A DNA stretch of 64,000 nt from Branchiostoma lanceolatum (GCF_035083965.1 NC_089732.1:12167424-12231423); one strand, 5' to 3'; positions 22,801 to 36,708 are shown, counted from the stretch's first letter. Numbers and translations: made by a program. Notes: generated from the letters alone by a model not told the origin.

Positions 22801-25800
22801 GTAGCCAAAGGTTCCACAGTTGTAAATGAGGGAGTGGTGGAAGTGGATTCGAGTGTTGGCGAAAGGGAACTTGCTAGAAATGTGGCAGATTCTTGCTCTA
22901 TCATTACTGTCGTTTCCCCGTATGTAGTTGAATGTTGAATTCCCTCATCTGTTGTTGCTAATATTGAAGTTAGCTGTGTTGTTCTTTCATCAGTTGTTAC
23001 TGGTAATGCAGTTGTGCTTGGAGATGTAGTTGCAGCTTGCACTGTTGTCAATTGTCTGGTTGTTGATGACATTGTTGATAACATCTCCGTAGTTGCTTCG
23101 GTGGGCATCTCTGTAGTTTGTTGAAGTGTTGTAGCTAATCCTGTTGTCACCTGAGTAAGTTCGACTGCAGTTGTTCTATACGTTGTTTTATCCATAGTGC
23201 TCGTTCTAGTTGTAGGAGTGGTCGATGTGGTACTTTCGGGAAATGTGGTCGGTATTTCCGTAGACATCTCCGTAGTTGCTTCGGTGGGCATCTCTGTAGT
23301 TTGTTGAAGTGTTGTAGCTAATCCTGTTGTCACCTGAGTAAGTTCGACTGCAGTTGTTCTATACGTTGTTTTATCCATAGTGCTCGTTCTTGTTGTAGGT
23401 GTGGTATGCCCTGCAGTGGCCAATGTGGTACTTTCCGGAAATGTGGTCGGTATTTCCGTAGACATCTCCGCCGTTGCTTCGGTTGTCATCGCTGTACTTG
23501 GTTGGATTGTTGTGAGTAAAGTTGCTGTCAACTGAGTCGATTGGTCTCCAGTTGTTTTATACGTTGTTGTCGATGTATCCGTGGTGCTCGTTCTTTTTGT
23601 AGGAGTGGTGTGCTGTGAAGTCGTCAAAGTAGTACTTTCCGAGAAGATAGTCGGTATTTCTGTAGACATCGTCGATTCTTCAGTGGCCATCGCAGTACTG
23701 GGTTGGCTTGTCGTGGCTAAAGTTGCTATTACCTGAGTAGATTGGTCTGCAGTTGATGTATAGGTTGTTGGTGGTTTGTATGTGGTGCTCTTTCTTGTTG
23801 TATGAGTATTATAATCTGCAGTCGTCAATGTAGTACTTTCGGGAAATGTGGTCGGTATTTCTGTAGACATCTCTGTCGTTGCTTCTGTGGCCATCGCTGT
23901 ACGGTCTCCAGTCGTTTTATATGTTGCTGTCGGTGTATCCGTTGTGCTCGTTCTTTTTGTAGGAGTTGTGCGCTCTGCAGTCGTCAAAGTAGTACTTTCC
24001 GAGAAGGCAGTCGGTATTTCTGAAGACATCGCCGTCGATTCTTCAGTGGCCATTGCAGTACTTGGTTGGCTTGTCGTGGCTGCCTCGGTGGACACTACCG
24101 TACTTGGCTGGTTGGTTGTGGCTAAGGTTGTTGTCACCTGAGTAGATTGATCTACAGTTGTTTGCCCCTCTGTCGTAGATGTGGTACTTTCCAGAGACCT
24201 GGTGGATGTTCCTGTGGTCATCTCCGTAGTTGCATCAGTGGACACTACCGTACTTGGCTGATTTATTGTGGCTAATGTTGATGTCACCCGGGTAGATTGA
24301 TCTACAGGTGTTTGCTCCTCTGTCGTAGATGTAGTGCTTTCCAGAGACCTGGTTGATTTTTCAGTGCTTATCTCCGTAGTTGCCTCGGTGGTGGATATCG
24401 TACTAGGGTGGCTTGTTGCAGCTAATGTTGTTGTCACCTGTGTGGTTTCATCCGAAGTTGGTTGTTCTGTTGTCGTTGACGGAACAGTTGAGGTTAAGAA
24501 AGTAGTGGTACCATCTGTTGTATATATTGTTGATGGTTTTGTAGTGGTGTAGGCAGTACTGAACAATACATTTGTGCTGTGCTTCGTTGTAAGAGATCCT
24601 TCTGTGCTGGTCTGCACCGTTGTCTTATCAGGGACTGTGGTCTCTTTAAGAGTAGATGTCAGGGTGCTTGGCTCCATTGTGGCTGGCACTGTTTGAAATG
24701 TGGTTCGCTGTGTAGTTATGCGTACGGTACTTGGTTGCGAGGTGGTCTGTGACTTTAGAGTTGTAGACGCCATAGTGGAGGCCAATGGTGTAGATGTTGT
24801 TGTCGGAAATGTGCTACCAGATGTTTCTTTGTGTGTTGTCTGCGATGTTGTGGTCAGATGAGTTGGCTTTCCTGTAGTAGTTTGTTCTTGAGTCGTCGAT
24901 GTAGTAATTTCCGGAAATGTGGTAATTTCCGTACTCACTCCGGTGGACGACACCGTACTTGGCTGATTTGTTGTGGCTAAGGTTGTTGTCAGTTGGGTAG
25001 ATTGATCCATCGTTGTTTGCTCCCCTGGGGTCGATGTAGTACTTTCCAGACACCTGGTGGATGTTCCTGTGGTCATCTCGGTAGTTGCCTCGGTGAACCA
25101 GACCGTACTAGGCAGTTCTGTTTTGGCTAAGGTTGTTGTTACCTGAGTAGATTGATCTACAGTTGTTTGCTCCTCTGTCGTAGATACGGTACTTTCAAGA
25201 GATCTGGTGGATTTTCCTGAGCTCATCTCCGTCCTTGCATCAGTGGACACTACCGTACTTGGCTGATTTGTTGTGGCTAAGGTTGTTGTCACCTGGGTAG
25301 ATAGATCTATCGTTGTTTGTTCTGCTGTCGTCGATGTAGTAGTTTCCAGAGACCTGATCGATGATCCTGTGGTCATCTCTGTACTTCCCTCGGTAGACCA
25401 CACCGTACTTGGCTGGCTGGTTGTGGTCAAGGCTGTTTTTGCCTGAGTAGATATATCTATCGTTGTTTGCTCCGCTGTCGTAGATATAGTTCTTTCCAGA
25501 GACCTGGTCGATGTTTCTGTGGACATCTCCGTAGTTGCCTCAGTTGTCGACAATGTACTGGGGTGGCTTGTTGCAGCTAATGTTGTCGTCACCAGGGTGG
25601 ATGCATCTGCAGTTGTTTGTTCTGCTGTCGTTGGCGGCGCAGCTGAGGTTAAGAAAGTCGTGGTACGCGCAGGTGTATATATTGTTGACGGTTTTTCAGT
25701 GGTGTAGGTGGTACTAGCCAATACCGCGGTGCTCTGCTTTGTTGTAGGAGATCCTTCTGTGCTGGTCTGCACCGTTGTCTCGTCAAGGACTGTCGTCTCT

Positions 25801-28800
25801 TTAAGAGTAGATGTCAGCGTACTTTGCTCCATTGTTGCTGGCACTGTTTGAAATCTGGTTCGCTGTGCAGTTTTGGGCACGGTACTTACTTGCGAGGTGG
25901 TTTGTGACTTTAGAGTGGGAGACGCCATAGTGGAGGCCAATGGTGTAGATGTTATTGTCGAAAATGTGCTACTAGATGAAGTCGTAAGGCTTGTTGTTTC
26001 TTTGTGTGTTGTCTGCGATGTTGTGGTCAAATGAGTTGGATTTCCTGTAGTAGTTTGTTTTAGAGTCGTCCATGTAGTAGTTTCCGGAAATGTCGTCAGT
26101 TCCGTAGTTTTTCCGGTGGACGACACCGTACTTGGCTGATTTGTTGGAGCTAAGGTTGTTCTTACATGACTAGATTGATCGACAGTTGTTGGCTCCGCTT
26201 GGGTCGATGTGGTACTTTCCAGAGACCTTGTGGAGGTTCCTGTGGTTATCTCGGTTGTTGCATCGGTGAACCACACCGTACTTGGCAGTTCTGTTTTGGA
26301 TAAGGTTGTTGTCACCTGAGTAGATTGATCTATAGTTGTTTTGTCCCTTGTCGTTGATATAGTACTTTCCAGAGATCTGGTGGATGTTCCTGTGGCCATC
26401 TCCGTAGTTGCTTCAGTAGACACTGCGGTACTTGGCTGGTTGGTTGTGGCTAAGGTTGTTGTCACTTGAATAGATTGATCTACAGTGGTTTTCCCCTCTG
26501 TCGTAGATGTAGTACTTTCCAGAGACCTGGTCGATGTTTCTGTGGTCATGTCCGTAGTTGCTTTGGTAGACCACACCGTACTTGGCTGGTTTATTGTGGC
26601 TAAGGTCGTTGTCACTTGAGTAGATTGATCTACAGAAATCGACGTAGTACTTTCCAGAGACCTGGTCGATGTTCCTGTGGTCTTCTTCGTTGTTGCTTCG
26701 GTGTTGGACAGTGTACTGGGGTGGCTTGTAGCAGCTATTGTTGTCGTCACCTGGGTGGCTTCGTCTGTAGTTGTTTGCACCGTTGTCGTTGACGGAACAG
26801 TTGAGGTTGAGAAAGTGGTGGTACCATCTGTGGTATGTATTGTTGACGGGTTTTCAGTGGTGTAGGCGGTACTTGGCGATACCGTAGTGCTCTGCTTTGT
26901 TGTAGGAGATTCTTTTGTGCTGGTCTGCACCGTTGTCCCATCAGGCGCTGTGGTCCTTTCAAGAGTAGATGTCAGCGTACTCTGCTCCATTGTTGCTGGC
27001 ACTGTTTGAAATGTGGTTCGCTGTTCAGTTTTCGGCACGGTACTTGCTTGCGACGTGGTTAGTGACTTTAGAGTGGTAGCCGCCATAGTGGAGGCCAATG
27101 GTGTAGATGTTATTGTCGAAAATGTGCTACTAGATGAAGTTGTAAGGCTTGTTGATTCTTTGTGTGTCGTCTGCGATGTTGTCAGATGAGTTGCCTTTCC
27201 TGTAGTAGTTTGTTCTCGAGTCGTCGATGTAGTCGTTTCCGGAAATGTGGTCATTTCCGTAGTTTCTCCGGTGGACGACGCCGTACTTGGCTGATTTGTC
27301 GTAGCTAAAGTTGTTGTCACCTGGGTAGATTGATCCATCGTTGTTTGCTCCGCTGGGGTCGATGTAGTGCTTTCCAGAGACCTGATGGATGTTCCTGTGG
27401 TCATCTCTGTAGTTGCATCAGTGAGCCACACCGTACTTGCCAGTTCGGTTTTGGATAAGGTTGTTGCCACCTGAGTAGATTGATCTACAGTTGTTTGCTC
27501 CTTTGTCGTAGATACGGTACTTTCAAGAGATCTGGTGGATGTTCCTGAGGTCATCTCCGTAGTTGCATCAGTGGACACTACCTTACTTGGCTGATTTGTT
27601 GTGCCTAAGGTTGTTGTCACCTGAGTAGATTGATCTACAGTTGTTTGCTCCTCTGTCGTAGATGCAGTGCTTTCCAGAGACCTGGTTGATTTTTCAGCGC
27701 TTATCTCCGTAGTTTTCCCGGTGGTGGAAAATGTACTAGGGTGGCTTGTTGCAGGTAATGTTGTTGTCACCTGTGTGGATTCATCCGTAGTTGGTTGCTC
27801 TGTTGTCGTTGACGGAGCAGTTGAGGTTAAGAAAGTAGTGGTACTCTCTGTTCTGTATATTGTTGACGGGTTTTCAGTGGTATAGGCGGTACTTGGCAAT
27901 ACCGTAGTGCTCTGCTTTGTTGTAGGAGATCCTTTTGTGCTGGTCTGCACCGTTGTCTCATTAGGCACTGTGGTCTCTTTAAGAGTAGATGTCAGCGTAC
28001 TTTGCTCCATTGTTGCTGGCACTGTTTGAAATGTGGTTCGCTGTTCAGTTTTCGGCACGGTACTTGCTTGCGAGGTGGTTTGTGACTTTAGAGTGGTAGC
28101 CGCCATAGTGGAGGCCAATGGTGTAGATGTTATTGTCGAAAATGTGCTACTAGATGAAGTTGTAAGGCTTGTTGATTCTTTGTGTGTCGTCTGCGATGTT
28201 GTCAGATGAGTTGGCTTTCCTGTAGTAGTTTGTTCTCGAGTCGTCGATGTAGTAGTTTCCGGAAATGTGGTCATTTCCGTAGTTTCTCCGGTGGACCACG
28301 CCGTACTTGGCTGATTTGTCGTAGCTAAGGTTGTTGTCACCTGGGTAGATTGATCCATCGTTGTTTGCTCCGCTGGGGTCGATGTGGTACTTTCCAGAGA
28401 CCTTCTGGATGTTCCTGTGGTCATCTCGGTAGTTGCATCAGTGAACCAAGCGGTACTTGGCAGTTCTGTTTTGGCTAAGGTTGTTGTCACCTGAGTAGAT
28501 TGATCTACAGTTGTTTGCTCCTCTGTCGTAGACACGGTACTTTCATGAGACCTAGTCGATGTTCCTGAGATCATCTCCGTAGTTGCATCAGTGGACACTA
28601 CCTTACTTGGCTGATTTGTTGTGCCTAAGGTTGTTGTCACCTGAGTAGATTGATCTACAGTTGTTTTCCCCTCTGTCGTAGATGCAGTGCTTTCCAGAGA
28701 CCTGGTTGATTTTTCAGTGCTTATCTCCGTAGTTGCCTCGGTGGTGGACAATGTACTAGGGTGGCTTGTTGCAGGTAATGTTGTTGTCACCTGCGTGGAT

Positions 28801-31800
28801 TCATCTGTAGTTGGTTGCTCTGTTGTCGTTAATGGAACAGTTGAGGTGGATTGGGTAGTGGCACTCTTTGTTGTATATATTGTTGACGGTTTTTCAGTGG
28901 TATAGGCGGTACTAGCCAATACCGGGGTGCTCTGCTTTGATGTAGCAGATCCTTCTGTGCTGGTCTGTACCGTTGTATCGTCAAGGGCTGTTGTCTCTTT
29001 AAGAGTAGATGTCAGCGTACTTTGCTCCATTGTTGCTGGCACTGTTTGAAATGTGGTTCGCTGTTCAGTTTTGGGCACGGTACTTACTTGCGAGGTGGTT
29101 TGTGACTTTAGAGTGGTAGCCGCCATAGTGGAGGCCAATGGTGTAGATGTTATTGTCTGAAATGTGCTACTAGATGAAGTGGTAAGGCTTGTTGATTCTT
29201 TGTGTGTCGTCTGCGATGTTGTCAGATGAGTTGGCTTTTCTGTAGTAGTTTGTTCTCGAGTCGTCGATGTAGTCGTTTCCGGAAATGTGGTCATTTCCGT
29301 AGTTTCTCCGGTGGACGACACCGTACTTGGCTGATTTGTCGTAGCTAAGGTTGTTGTCACCTGGGTAGATTGATCCATCGTTGTTTGCTCCGCTGGGGTC
29401 GATGTAGTACGTTCCAGAGACCTGGTGGATGTTCCTGTGGTCATCTCGGTAGTTGCATCAGTGAACCACACCGTACTTGACAGTTCTGTTTTGGATAAGG
29501 TTGTTGTCACCTGAGTAGATTGATCTACTGTTGTTTTCCCCTCTGTCGTAGATGTAGTAATTTCCAGAGACCTGGTGGATGTCCCTGTGGTCATCTCCGT
29601 AGTTTCTTCAGTAGACACTACGGTACTTGGCTGGTTGGATGTGGCTAAGGTTGTTGTCACCTGAGTGGATTGATCTACAGTTGTTTTCCCCTCTGTCGTA
29701 GATGTAGTACTTTCTAGAGACCTTATCGATGTTCCTGTGGTCATCTCCGAAGTTGCTTCGGTGGTCGACAATGTACTGGGGTGGGTTGTTGCAGCTAATG
29801 TTGTCGTCACCTGGGTGGCTTCATCTGTAGTTGGTTGCTCCGTTGTCGTTGACGGAACAGTTGAGGTTGAGAAAGTAGTGGTACCATCTGCGGTATATAT
29901 TGTTGACGGGTTTTCAGTAGTGTAAGCGGTACTTGGCAATACCGTAGTGCTCTGCTTTGTAGTAGGAGATCCTTTTGTGCTGGTCTGAACCGTTGTCTCA
30001 TCAGGCGCTGTGGTCTCTTTAAGAGTCGATGTCAGCGTACTTTGCTCCATTGTAGCCGGCACTGTTTGAAATGTGGTTCGCTGTTCAGTTTTCGGCACGG
30101 TTCTTAGTTGGGAGGTAGTTTGTGACTTTAGAGTTGTAGACGCCATAGAGGAGGCCAATGGTGTAAGTACTGTTGTCTGAAATGTGCTACTAGATGAAGT
30201 TGGAAGGCTTGTTGATTCTTTGTGTGTCGTCTGCAATGTTGTCAGATGAGTTGGCTTTTCTGTAGCAGTTTGTTCTCGAGTCGTCGATGTAGTAGTTTCC
30301 GGAAATGTGGTCATTTCCGTAGTTTTTCCGATGGACGACATCGTACTAGGCTGGCTTGTTGTAGCTGAAGTTGTTGTCTCCAGAGTAGATTGATCTATCG
30401 TTGTTTGCTCCGCTGGGGTCGATGTAGTACTTTCCAGAGACCATGTGGATGTTCCTGTGGTCATCTTGGTAGTTGCATTGGTGAACAAGACTGTACTTGG
30501 TAGTTCGGTTTTGGATAAGGTTGTTGTCACCTGAGTAGATTGATCTACAGTTGTTTTCCCCTCTGTCGTCGATGTAGTACTTTCCAGAGACATGGTCGAT
30601 GTTCCTTTGGTCATCCTTGTAGATGCCTCGGTAGACACTACGGTACTTGGCTTGTTGGTTGTGGTTAAGGTTGTTGTCGCCTGAGTAGATTGATCTACAG
30701 TGGTTTGCTTTGCTGAAATCGATGTAGTACTTTCCAGAGACCTGGTCGATGTTTCTGTGGTTATCTCCGTAGTTGCTTCGGTGGTGGACAATGTAATGGG
30801 GTGGGTTGTTGCAGCTAATGTTGTCGTCACTAGTGTAGATTCATCTGTAGTTGGTTGCCCCGTTGTCGTTGACGGAACAGTTGAGGTTAAGAAAGTAGTG
30901 GTACCACCTGTTGTATATATTGTTGAAGGTTTTGTAGTGGTGTAGGCGGTACTTAACAATACATTTGTGCTCTGCTTTGTTGTAAGAGATCCTTCTGTGC
31001 TGGTCTGCACCGTTGTCTCATCAGGGACTGTGGTCTGTTTAAGAGAAGACGTCAGCTTACTTTGCTCCATTGTCGCCGGCACTGTTCGGAATGTGGTTCG
31101 TTGAGTAGTTGTGGGTACGGTGCTTGCTTGCGAGGTGGTTTGTGACTTTAGAGTGGTAGACGCCAAAGTTGAGGCAGATGGTGTAAGTACTGTTGTCGGA
31201 AATGTGCTACTAGATGAAGTTGTAAGGCTTGTTGTTCCTTCGTGTGTTGTCTGCGATGTTGTGGTCAGATGAGTTGGCTTTCCTGTTGTAGTTTGTTCTC
31301 GAGTCGTCGATGTAGTGGTTTCCGGAAATGTGGTCATTTCCATAGTTTCTCCGGTGGACGACACCGTACTTGTTGTGGCTAAGGTTGTTGTCACCTGGGT
31401 AGATTGATCTATCGTTGTTTGCTCCGCTGGGGTCGATGTAGTACTTTCCAGAGACCTGGTGGATATGCCTGTGGTCATCTTGGTAGTTGCATCAGTGAGC
31501 CACACCGTACTTGGGAGTTCTGTTTTGGATGAGGTTGTTGTAACCTGAGTAGATTGATCTACAGTTGTTTGCCCCTCTGTCGTAGATACGGTACTTTCAA
31601 GAGACCTGGTCGATGCTCCTGTGGTCATCTCCGTAGTTGCTTCAGTAGACACTATGGTACTTGGCTGGTTGGTTGTGGCTAAGGTTGTTGTCACCTGAGT
31701 AGATTGATCCACAGTGGTTTGTTCTTCTGAAATCGATGTAGTACTTTCCAGAGACCTGGTCGGTGATCCTGTGGACATCTCAGTAGTTGCCTCGGTGGTG

Positions 31801-34800
31801 GACAATGTACTGGGGTGACTTGTTGTCGTCACCTGTGTTGTTTCATCCGTAGTTGGTTGCTCCGTTGTCGTTGACGGAGCAGTTGAGGTTGAGAAAGTAG
31901 TGGTACCATCTGTAGTATATATTGTTGACGGGTTTTCAGTGGTGTAGGCGGTACTTGGCAGTACCGTAGTGCTCTGCCTTGTAGTAGATCCTTTTGTGCT
32001 GGTCTGAACCGTTGTTTCATCGGGCGCTGTGGTCTCTTTGAGAGTAGATGTCAGCGTACTTGGCTCCATTGTTGCTGGCACTGTTTGAAATGTGGTTCGC
32101 TGTTCAGTTTTCGGCACGGTACTTGCTTGCGAGGTGGTTGGTGACTTTAGAGTGGTAGATGCCAGAGTGGAGGCCAATGGTGTAGATGTTATAGTCGGAA
32201 ATGTGCTACTAGATGAAGTTGTAAGGCCAGTTGTTTCTTCGTGTGCTGTCTGCGATGTTGTGGTCAGATGAGTTGGCTTTTCTGCAGTAGTTTGTTCTCG
32301 AGTAGTCGATGTAGTGAATTCCGGAAATGTGGTCATTTCCGTAGTCACTCCGGTGGACGACACCGTACTTGGTTGATTTGTCGTAGCTGAAGTTGTTGTC
32401 TCCTGAGTAGATTGATCTGTCGTTGTTTGCTCCGCTGGGGTCGATGTAGTACTTTCCAGAGACATGGTGGATGTTCCTGTGGTCATCTCGGTAGTTGCGT
32501 CGGTGAACCACACCGTACTTGGCAGTTCTGTTTTGGCTAAGGTTGTTGTCACCTGAGTATATTGATCTACAGTTGTTTTCCCCTCTGTCGTAGATGTAGT
32601 ACTTTCCAGGGGCCTGGTGGATGTTCCTGTGGTCATCTCCGTAGTTGTTTCAGTAGACACTACAGAACTTGGTTGGTTGGTTGTGGCTAAGGTTGTTGTC
32701 ACCTGAGTAGATTGATCTACAGTTGTTTTCACCTCTGTCGTAGATGTAGTACTTTTCAGAGGCCTGGTGGATGTTGCTGTGGTCATCTCCGTAGTTGCCT
32801 CGGTGGTTGACAATGTACTAGGGTGGCTTGTAGCAGCTAATGTTGTCGTCACCTGGGTGGCTTCATCTGTAGTTGGTTGCTCCGTTGTCGTTGACGGAGC
32901 AGTTGAGGTTGAGAAAGTAGTGGTACCATCTGTAGTATATATTGTTGATGGGTTTTCAGTGGTGTAGGCGGTACTTGGTAATACCGTAGTGTTCTGCTTT
33001 GTTGTAAGAGGTCCTCTTGTGCTGGTCTGCACCGTTGTCTCATCAGGCGCTGTGGTCTCTTTAAGAGTAGATGTCAGCGTACTTTGCTCCATTGTAGCTG
33101 GCACTGTTCGAAATGTGGTTCGCTGTTCAGTTTTCGGCACGGCACTTGCTTGCGAGGTGGTTTGTGACTTTAGAGTGGTAGACGCAAATGGTGTAAGTAC
33201 TGTTGTCTGAAATGTGCTACTAGATGAAGTTGTAAGGCTTGTTGTTTCTTTGTGTGTTGTCTGCGATGTTGTGGTCAAATGAGTTGGCTTTTCTGTAGTA
33301 GTTTGTTCTCGAGTCGTCGTTGTAGTAGTTTCCGGAAATGTGGTCATTTCCGTAGTTTCTCCGGTGGAAGACATCGTACTAGGCTGGCTTGTTGTAGCTG
33401 AAGTTGTTGTCACCTGAGTAGATTGATCTATAGTTGTTTGCTCCACTGGGGTCGATGTAGTGCTTTCCAGAGACCTTGTGGATTTTCCTGTGGTTATCTC
33501 GGTTGTTGCATCGGTGAACCACACCGTACTTGGCGGTTCTGTTTTGGATAAGGTTGTTGTCACCTGAGTGGATTGATCTATAGTTGTTTTGTCCCTTGTC
33601 GTTGATATAGTACTTTCCAGAGATATGGTGGATGTTCCTGTGGCCATCTCCGTAGTTGCTTCAGTAGACACAACGGTACTTGGCTGGTTGGTTGTGGCTA
33701 AGGTTGTTGTCACTTGAATAGATTGATCTACAGTGGTTTTCCCCTCTGTCGTAGATGTAGTACTTTCCAGAGACCTGGTCGATGTTCCTGTGGTCATCTC
33801 CGTAGTTGCTTCAGTAGACACTACAGAAATTGGCTGGTTGGTTGTGGCTAAGGTTGTTGTCACCTGAGTAGATTGATCTACAGTTGTTTTCCCCTCTGTC
33901 GTAGATGTAGTACTTTCCAGAGACCTGGTGGATGTTCCTGTGGTCTTCTTCGTTGTTGCCTCGGTGGTGGACAATGTACTAGGGTGGCTTGTAGCAGCTA
34001 ATGTTGTCGTCACCTGGGTGGCTTCGTCTGTAGTTGGTTGCTCCGTTGTCGTTGACGGAACAGTTGAGGTTGAGAAAGTAGTGGTACCATCTGCGGTATA
34101 TATTGTTGACGGGTTTTCAGCGGTGTAGGGGGTACTTGGCAATACCGTAGTGCTCTGCTTTGTTGTAGGAGATCCTTTTGGGCTGGTCTGCACCGTTGTA
34201 TCATCAGGCGCTGTGGTCTCTTTAAGAGTAGATGTCAGCGTACTTGGCTCCATTGTTGCTGGCACTGTTTGAAATGTGGTTCGCTGTTCAGTTTTCGGCA
34301 CGGTACTTACTTGCGAGGTGGTTTGTGACTTTAGAGTGGTAACCGCCATAGTGGAGGCCAATGGTGTAGATGTTATTGTCGAAAATATGCTACTAGATGA
34401 AGCTGTAAGGCTTGTTGTTTCTTTGTGTGTTGTCTGCGATGTTGTGGTCAGATGAGTTGGCTTTCCTGTAGTAGTATGTTCTCGAGTCGTCGATGTAGTA
34501 GTTTCCGGAAATGTGGTCATTTCCGTAGTTTTTCCGGTGGACGACACCGTACTTGGCTGATATGTTGGAGCTAAGGTTGCTGTCACCTGGGTAGATTGAT
34601 CTATCGTTGTTTGCTCCGCTCTGGTCGATGTAGTACTTTCCAGAGACCTTGTGGATGTTACTGTGGTCATCTCGGTAGTTTCATCAGTGAACCAAGCCGT
34701 ACTTGGCAGTTCTGTTTTGGATAAGGTTGTTGTCACCTGAGTAGATTGATCTACAATGGTTTGCTCTGCTGAAATCGATGTAGTAATTTCCATTGACCTG

Positions 34801-36445
34801 GTCGATGATCCTGTGGTCTCCTTCGTTGTTGCTTCGGTGGTGGACAGTGTACTGGGGTGAGTTGTTGCAGCTAATGTTGTCGTCACCAGTGTGGATTCTT
34901 CTGTAGTAGGTTGCTCCGCTGTCGTTGACGGAACAGTCGGGGTTACAAACGTAGTGGTACTCTCTGTTGTGTATACTGTTGACGGCTTTTCAGTAGTGTA
35001 GGCGGTGCTTAACAATGCGTCTGTTGTCTGCTTTGTTGTAGGAGAACCAACTGTGCTGGTCTGTACCGTTATCTCGTCAATGACTGTCGTCTCTTTGAGA
35101 GTAGATGTCAGCGTACTTGGCTCCATTGTAGCTGGCACTGTAAGGAATGTGGTTCGCTGTGCAGTTCTCGGGACGGTATTTACCTGGGATGTGCTTTGTG
35201 TCTCGGGCGTTGTAGACCCAAAAGAGGAGAATACGGTTGTTGATGTAGTTGTTTTCATTGGAGATGTGCTGCCGAATGAAGTGGTACTGTCCGTGGTTTC
35301 TCCGAGTGTTGTGGGGGAGGTTGTGGTCAGCTGAGTAGATTTGACTGCAGTCGTCGATGTAGTTCTTTCCAGAAATGTGGTCATATCCGTAGCTTCTTGG
35401 GTGGTTGTGACTCTACTTGGCCGACTTGTTCTGGCTAAGGTTGTTTTATCCTGTGTCGTCGATGTCGTACTTTCCAGAGACCTGGTCGATGTTTCCGTGG
35501 TCATATCCGTAGTTGCCCCGGTAGACCACACCGTACTTGGCTGGTTTGTTGTCGCTATGGTTGTTGTCACCTGGGTAGATTGGTCTACAGTGGTTTGATC
35601 CTCTATCGTCGATACAGTACTTTCCTGAGACGTGGTCGATGTTCCTGTGGTCATCTTGGTAGGTGCTTCAGTGAACCACACCGTACTTGGCAGTTCTGTT
35701 TTGGATAAGGTTGTTGTCACCAGGGCGGATTGGTCTACAGTGGTTTGCTCCTCGGTCGTCGATACAGTACTTTGATGAGACGTGGTGGATGAGCCTGTGG
35801 GCATCTCTGTCGTTACTTTGGTGGTCAACAGTGTACTGGGATGGCTTGTTGTGGCTAATGTTGTTGTCATCCATGTAGTTTCGTCTGAAGCTGTTCGTTT
35901 CGATGTCGTCGCCGGGAGAGTGGAGGAGTGGAAAGTAGTCGTGTGGACTGTTGACGATTCTTCAGTGGTGCTCTGCCTTGGTGTGGGTGATTTTTCTGTG
36001 CTGGTCTGCACCGTTGTCTCCTCAGGGACGGTCGTGTCAAAAGTAGATGGCAGGGTGCTTTCCTCCATTGTTGCCGGCACTGTTTGAAATGTGGTTCGTT
36101 GCTCAGTTTTCGGGACTGTACTTGCTTGCGCGGTGGTTTGTGTCTCAAGCGTGTTGGCTTTTGTCTCAAGCGTGGTGGTTTGTGTCTCAAGCGTGGTGGT
36201 TTGTGTCTCAAGCGTTGTTGTCGCCAGAGAGGAGACCTCGCGTGTTGTGGCAGAAATGGAGGTCAGTGGCGTGGATTTTTCCACAGTTGTCTGTCCCACA
36301 GTCTTTGTTGGTACGGTTGAAGTTAGGAATGTAGATGTAGGCACTGTTGTGTGAGTTATTGGCGGACTATGTGTAGTGTATGAAGTCGGTAGCAAAGTCG
36401 ATGTTTGTCTTGTCGATGATAGTTGAGTCGATGATGTCCAGATTT
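19868..36445 (-). CDS. Exon 16: 16.6-kb giant mucin exon
   Basis: This is a 16,578-bp uninterrupted reading frame (5,526 codons), phase 1-1. It starts after 'tatgtcctctcgtcag' with EIWTSSTQLSSTRQTSTL and ends ATGG|GTAAGC. From about 36.0 to 24.0 kb it consists of higher-order repeats of 1,020 bp (340 residues), or about 1,160 bp with one extra 47-residue module. Each repeat has the order QRTTFQTVPATMEQST, TVQTSTEGSPTTKQST, then STEATTEMTTGTSTRSLEST modules, ELPSTVWFTDATTEM, and a TTHKETTSLTTSSSST tail. From about 23.0 to 19.9 kb a different unit (~90-130 residues; TTEEQSTVESSTQLT and KEESTTILASTLSPTLES) takes over. Only one cysteine was noticed. Thr, Ser, Pro and Glu dominate, typical of mucin domains. 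Confidence 0.9.
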
Positions 36446-36708
36446 CTGACGAGAGGACATAATAATGCAATTTATGTTCATGTCTGGTTTTCGTTATTGT
36501 TTTCATGTCAAGTGACAAAACGACAAAAATAAGTGGAAGAAAGATAGAAACTGTGATATCTGACGTTTTGCTGTTTTTGTTACCTGTATGCACCTACCTC
36601 GAAGTCGAAGAATAAAATGTAAACATTTTTTTCAACCAATAACTTGCACATGCACATGCGGAGGATTACAATGAATGAATATAACATATATATAATGCTA
36701 TCTCTAAC
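36446..36708 (-). other. Intron 15
   Basis: This is a 263-bp intron. Its exon-proximal part reads open into exon 16 and encodes a hydrophobic run (IFLPLIFVVLSL), which I interpret as the pyrimidine tract and not as a signal peptide. Confidence 0.6.

Noticed and set aside
10515-36445. Bacterial or yeast adhesin (S-layer, flocculin type) as the source of the Thr-rich repeats
   Set aside because: Spliceosomal introns with matching phases, plus SEA and EGF domains, place the gene in an animal.
36446-36593. Hydrophobic N-terminal reading into exon 16 (IFLPLIFVVLSL) as a second signal peptide
   Set aside because: It coincides with a pyrimidine-rich intron end, is followed by a good phase 1 acceptor, and the homologous stretch before exon 18 does not encode it.
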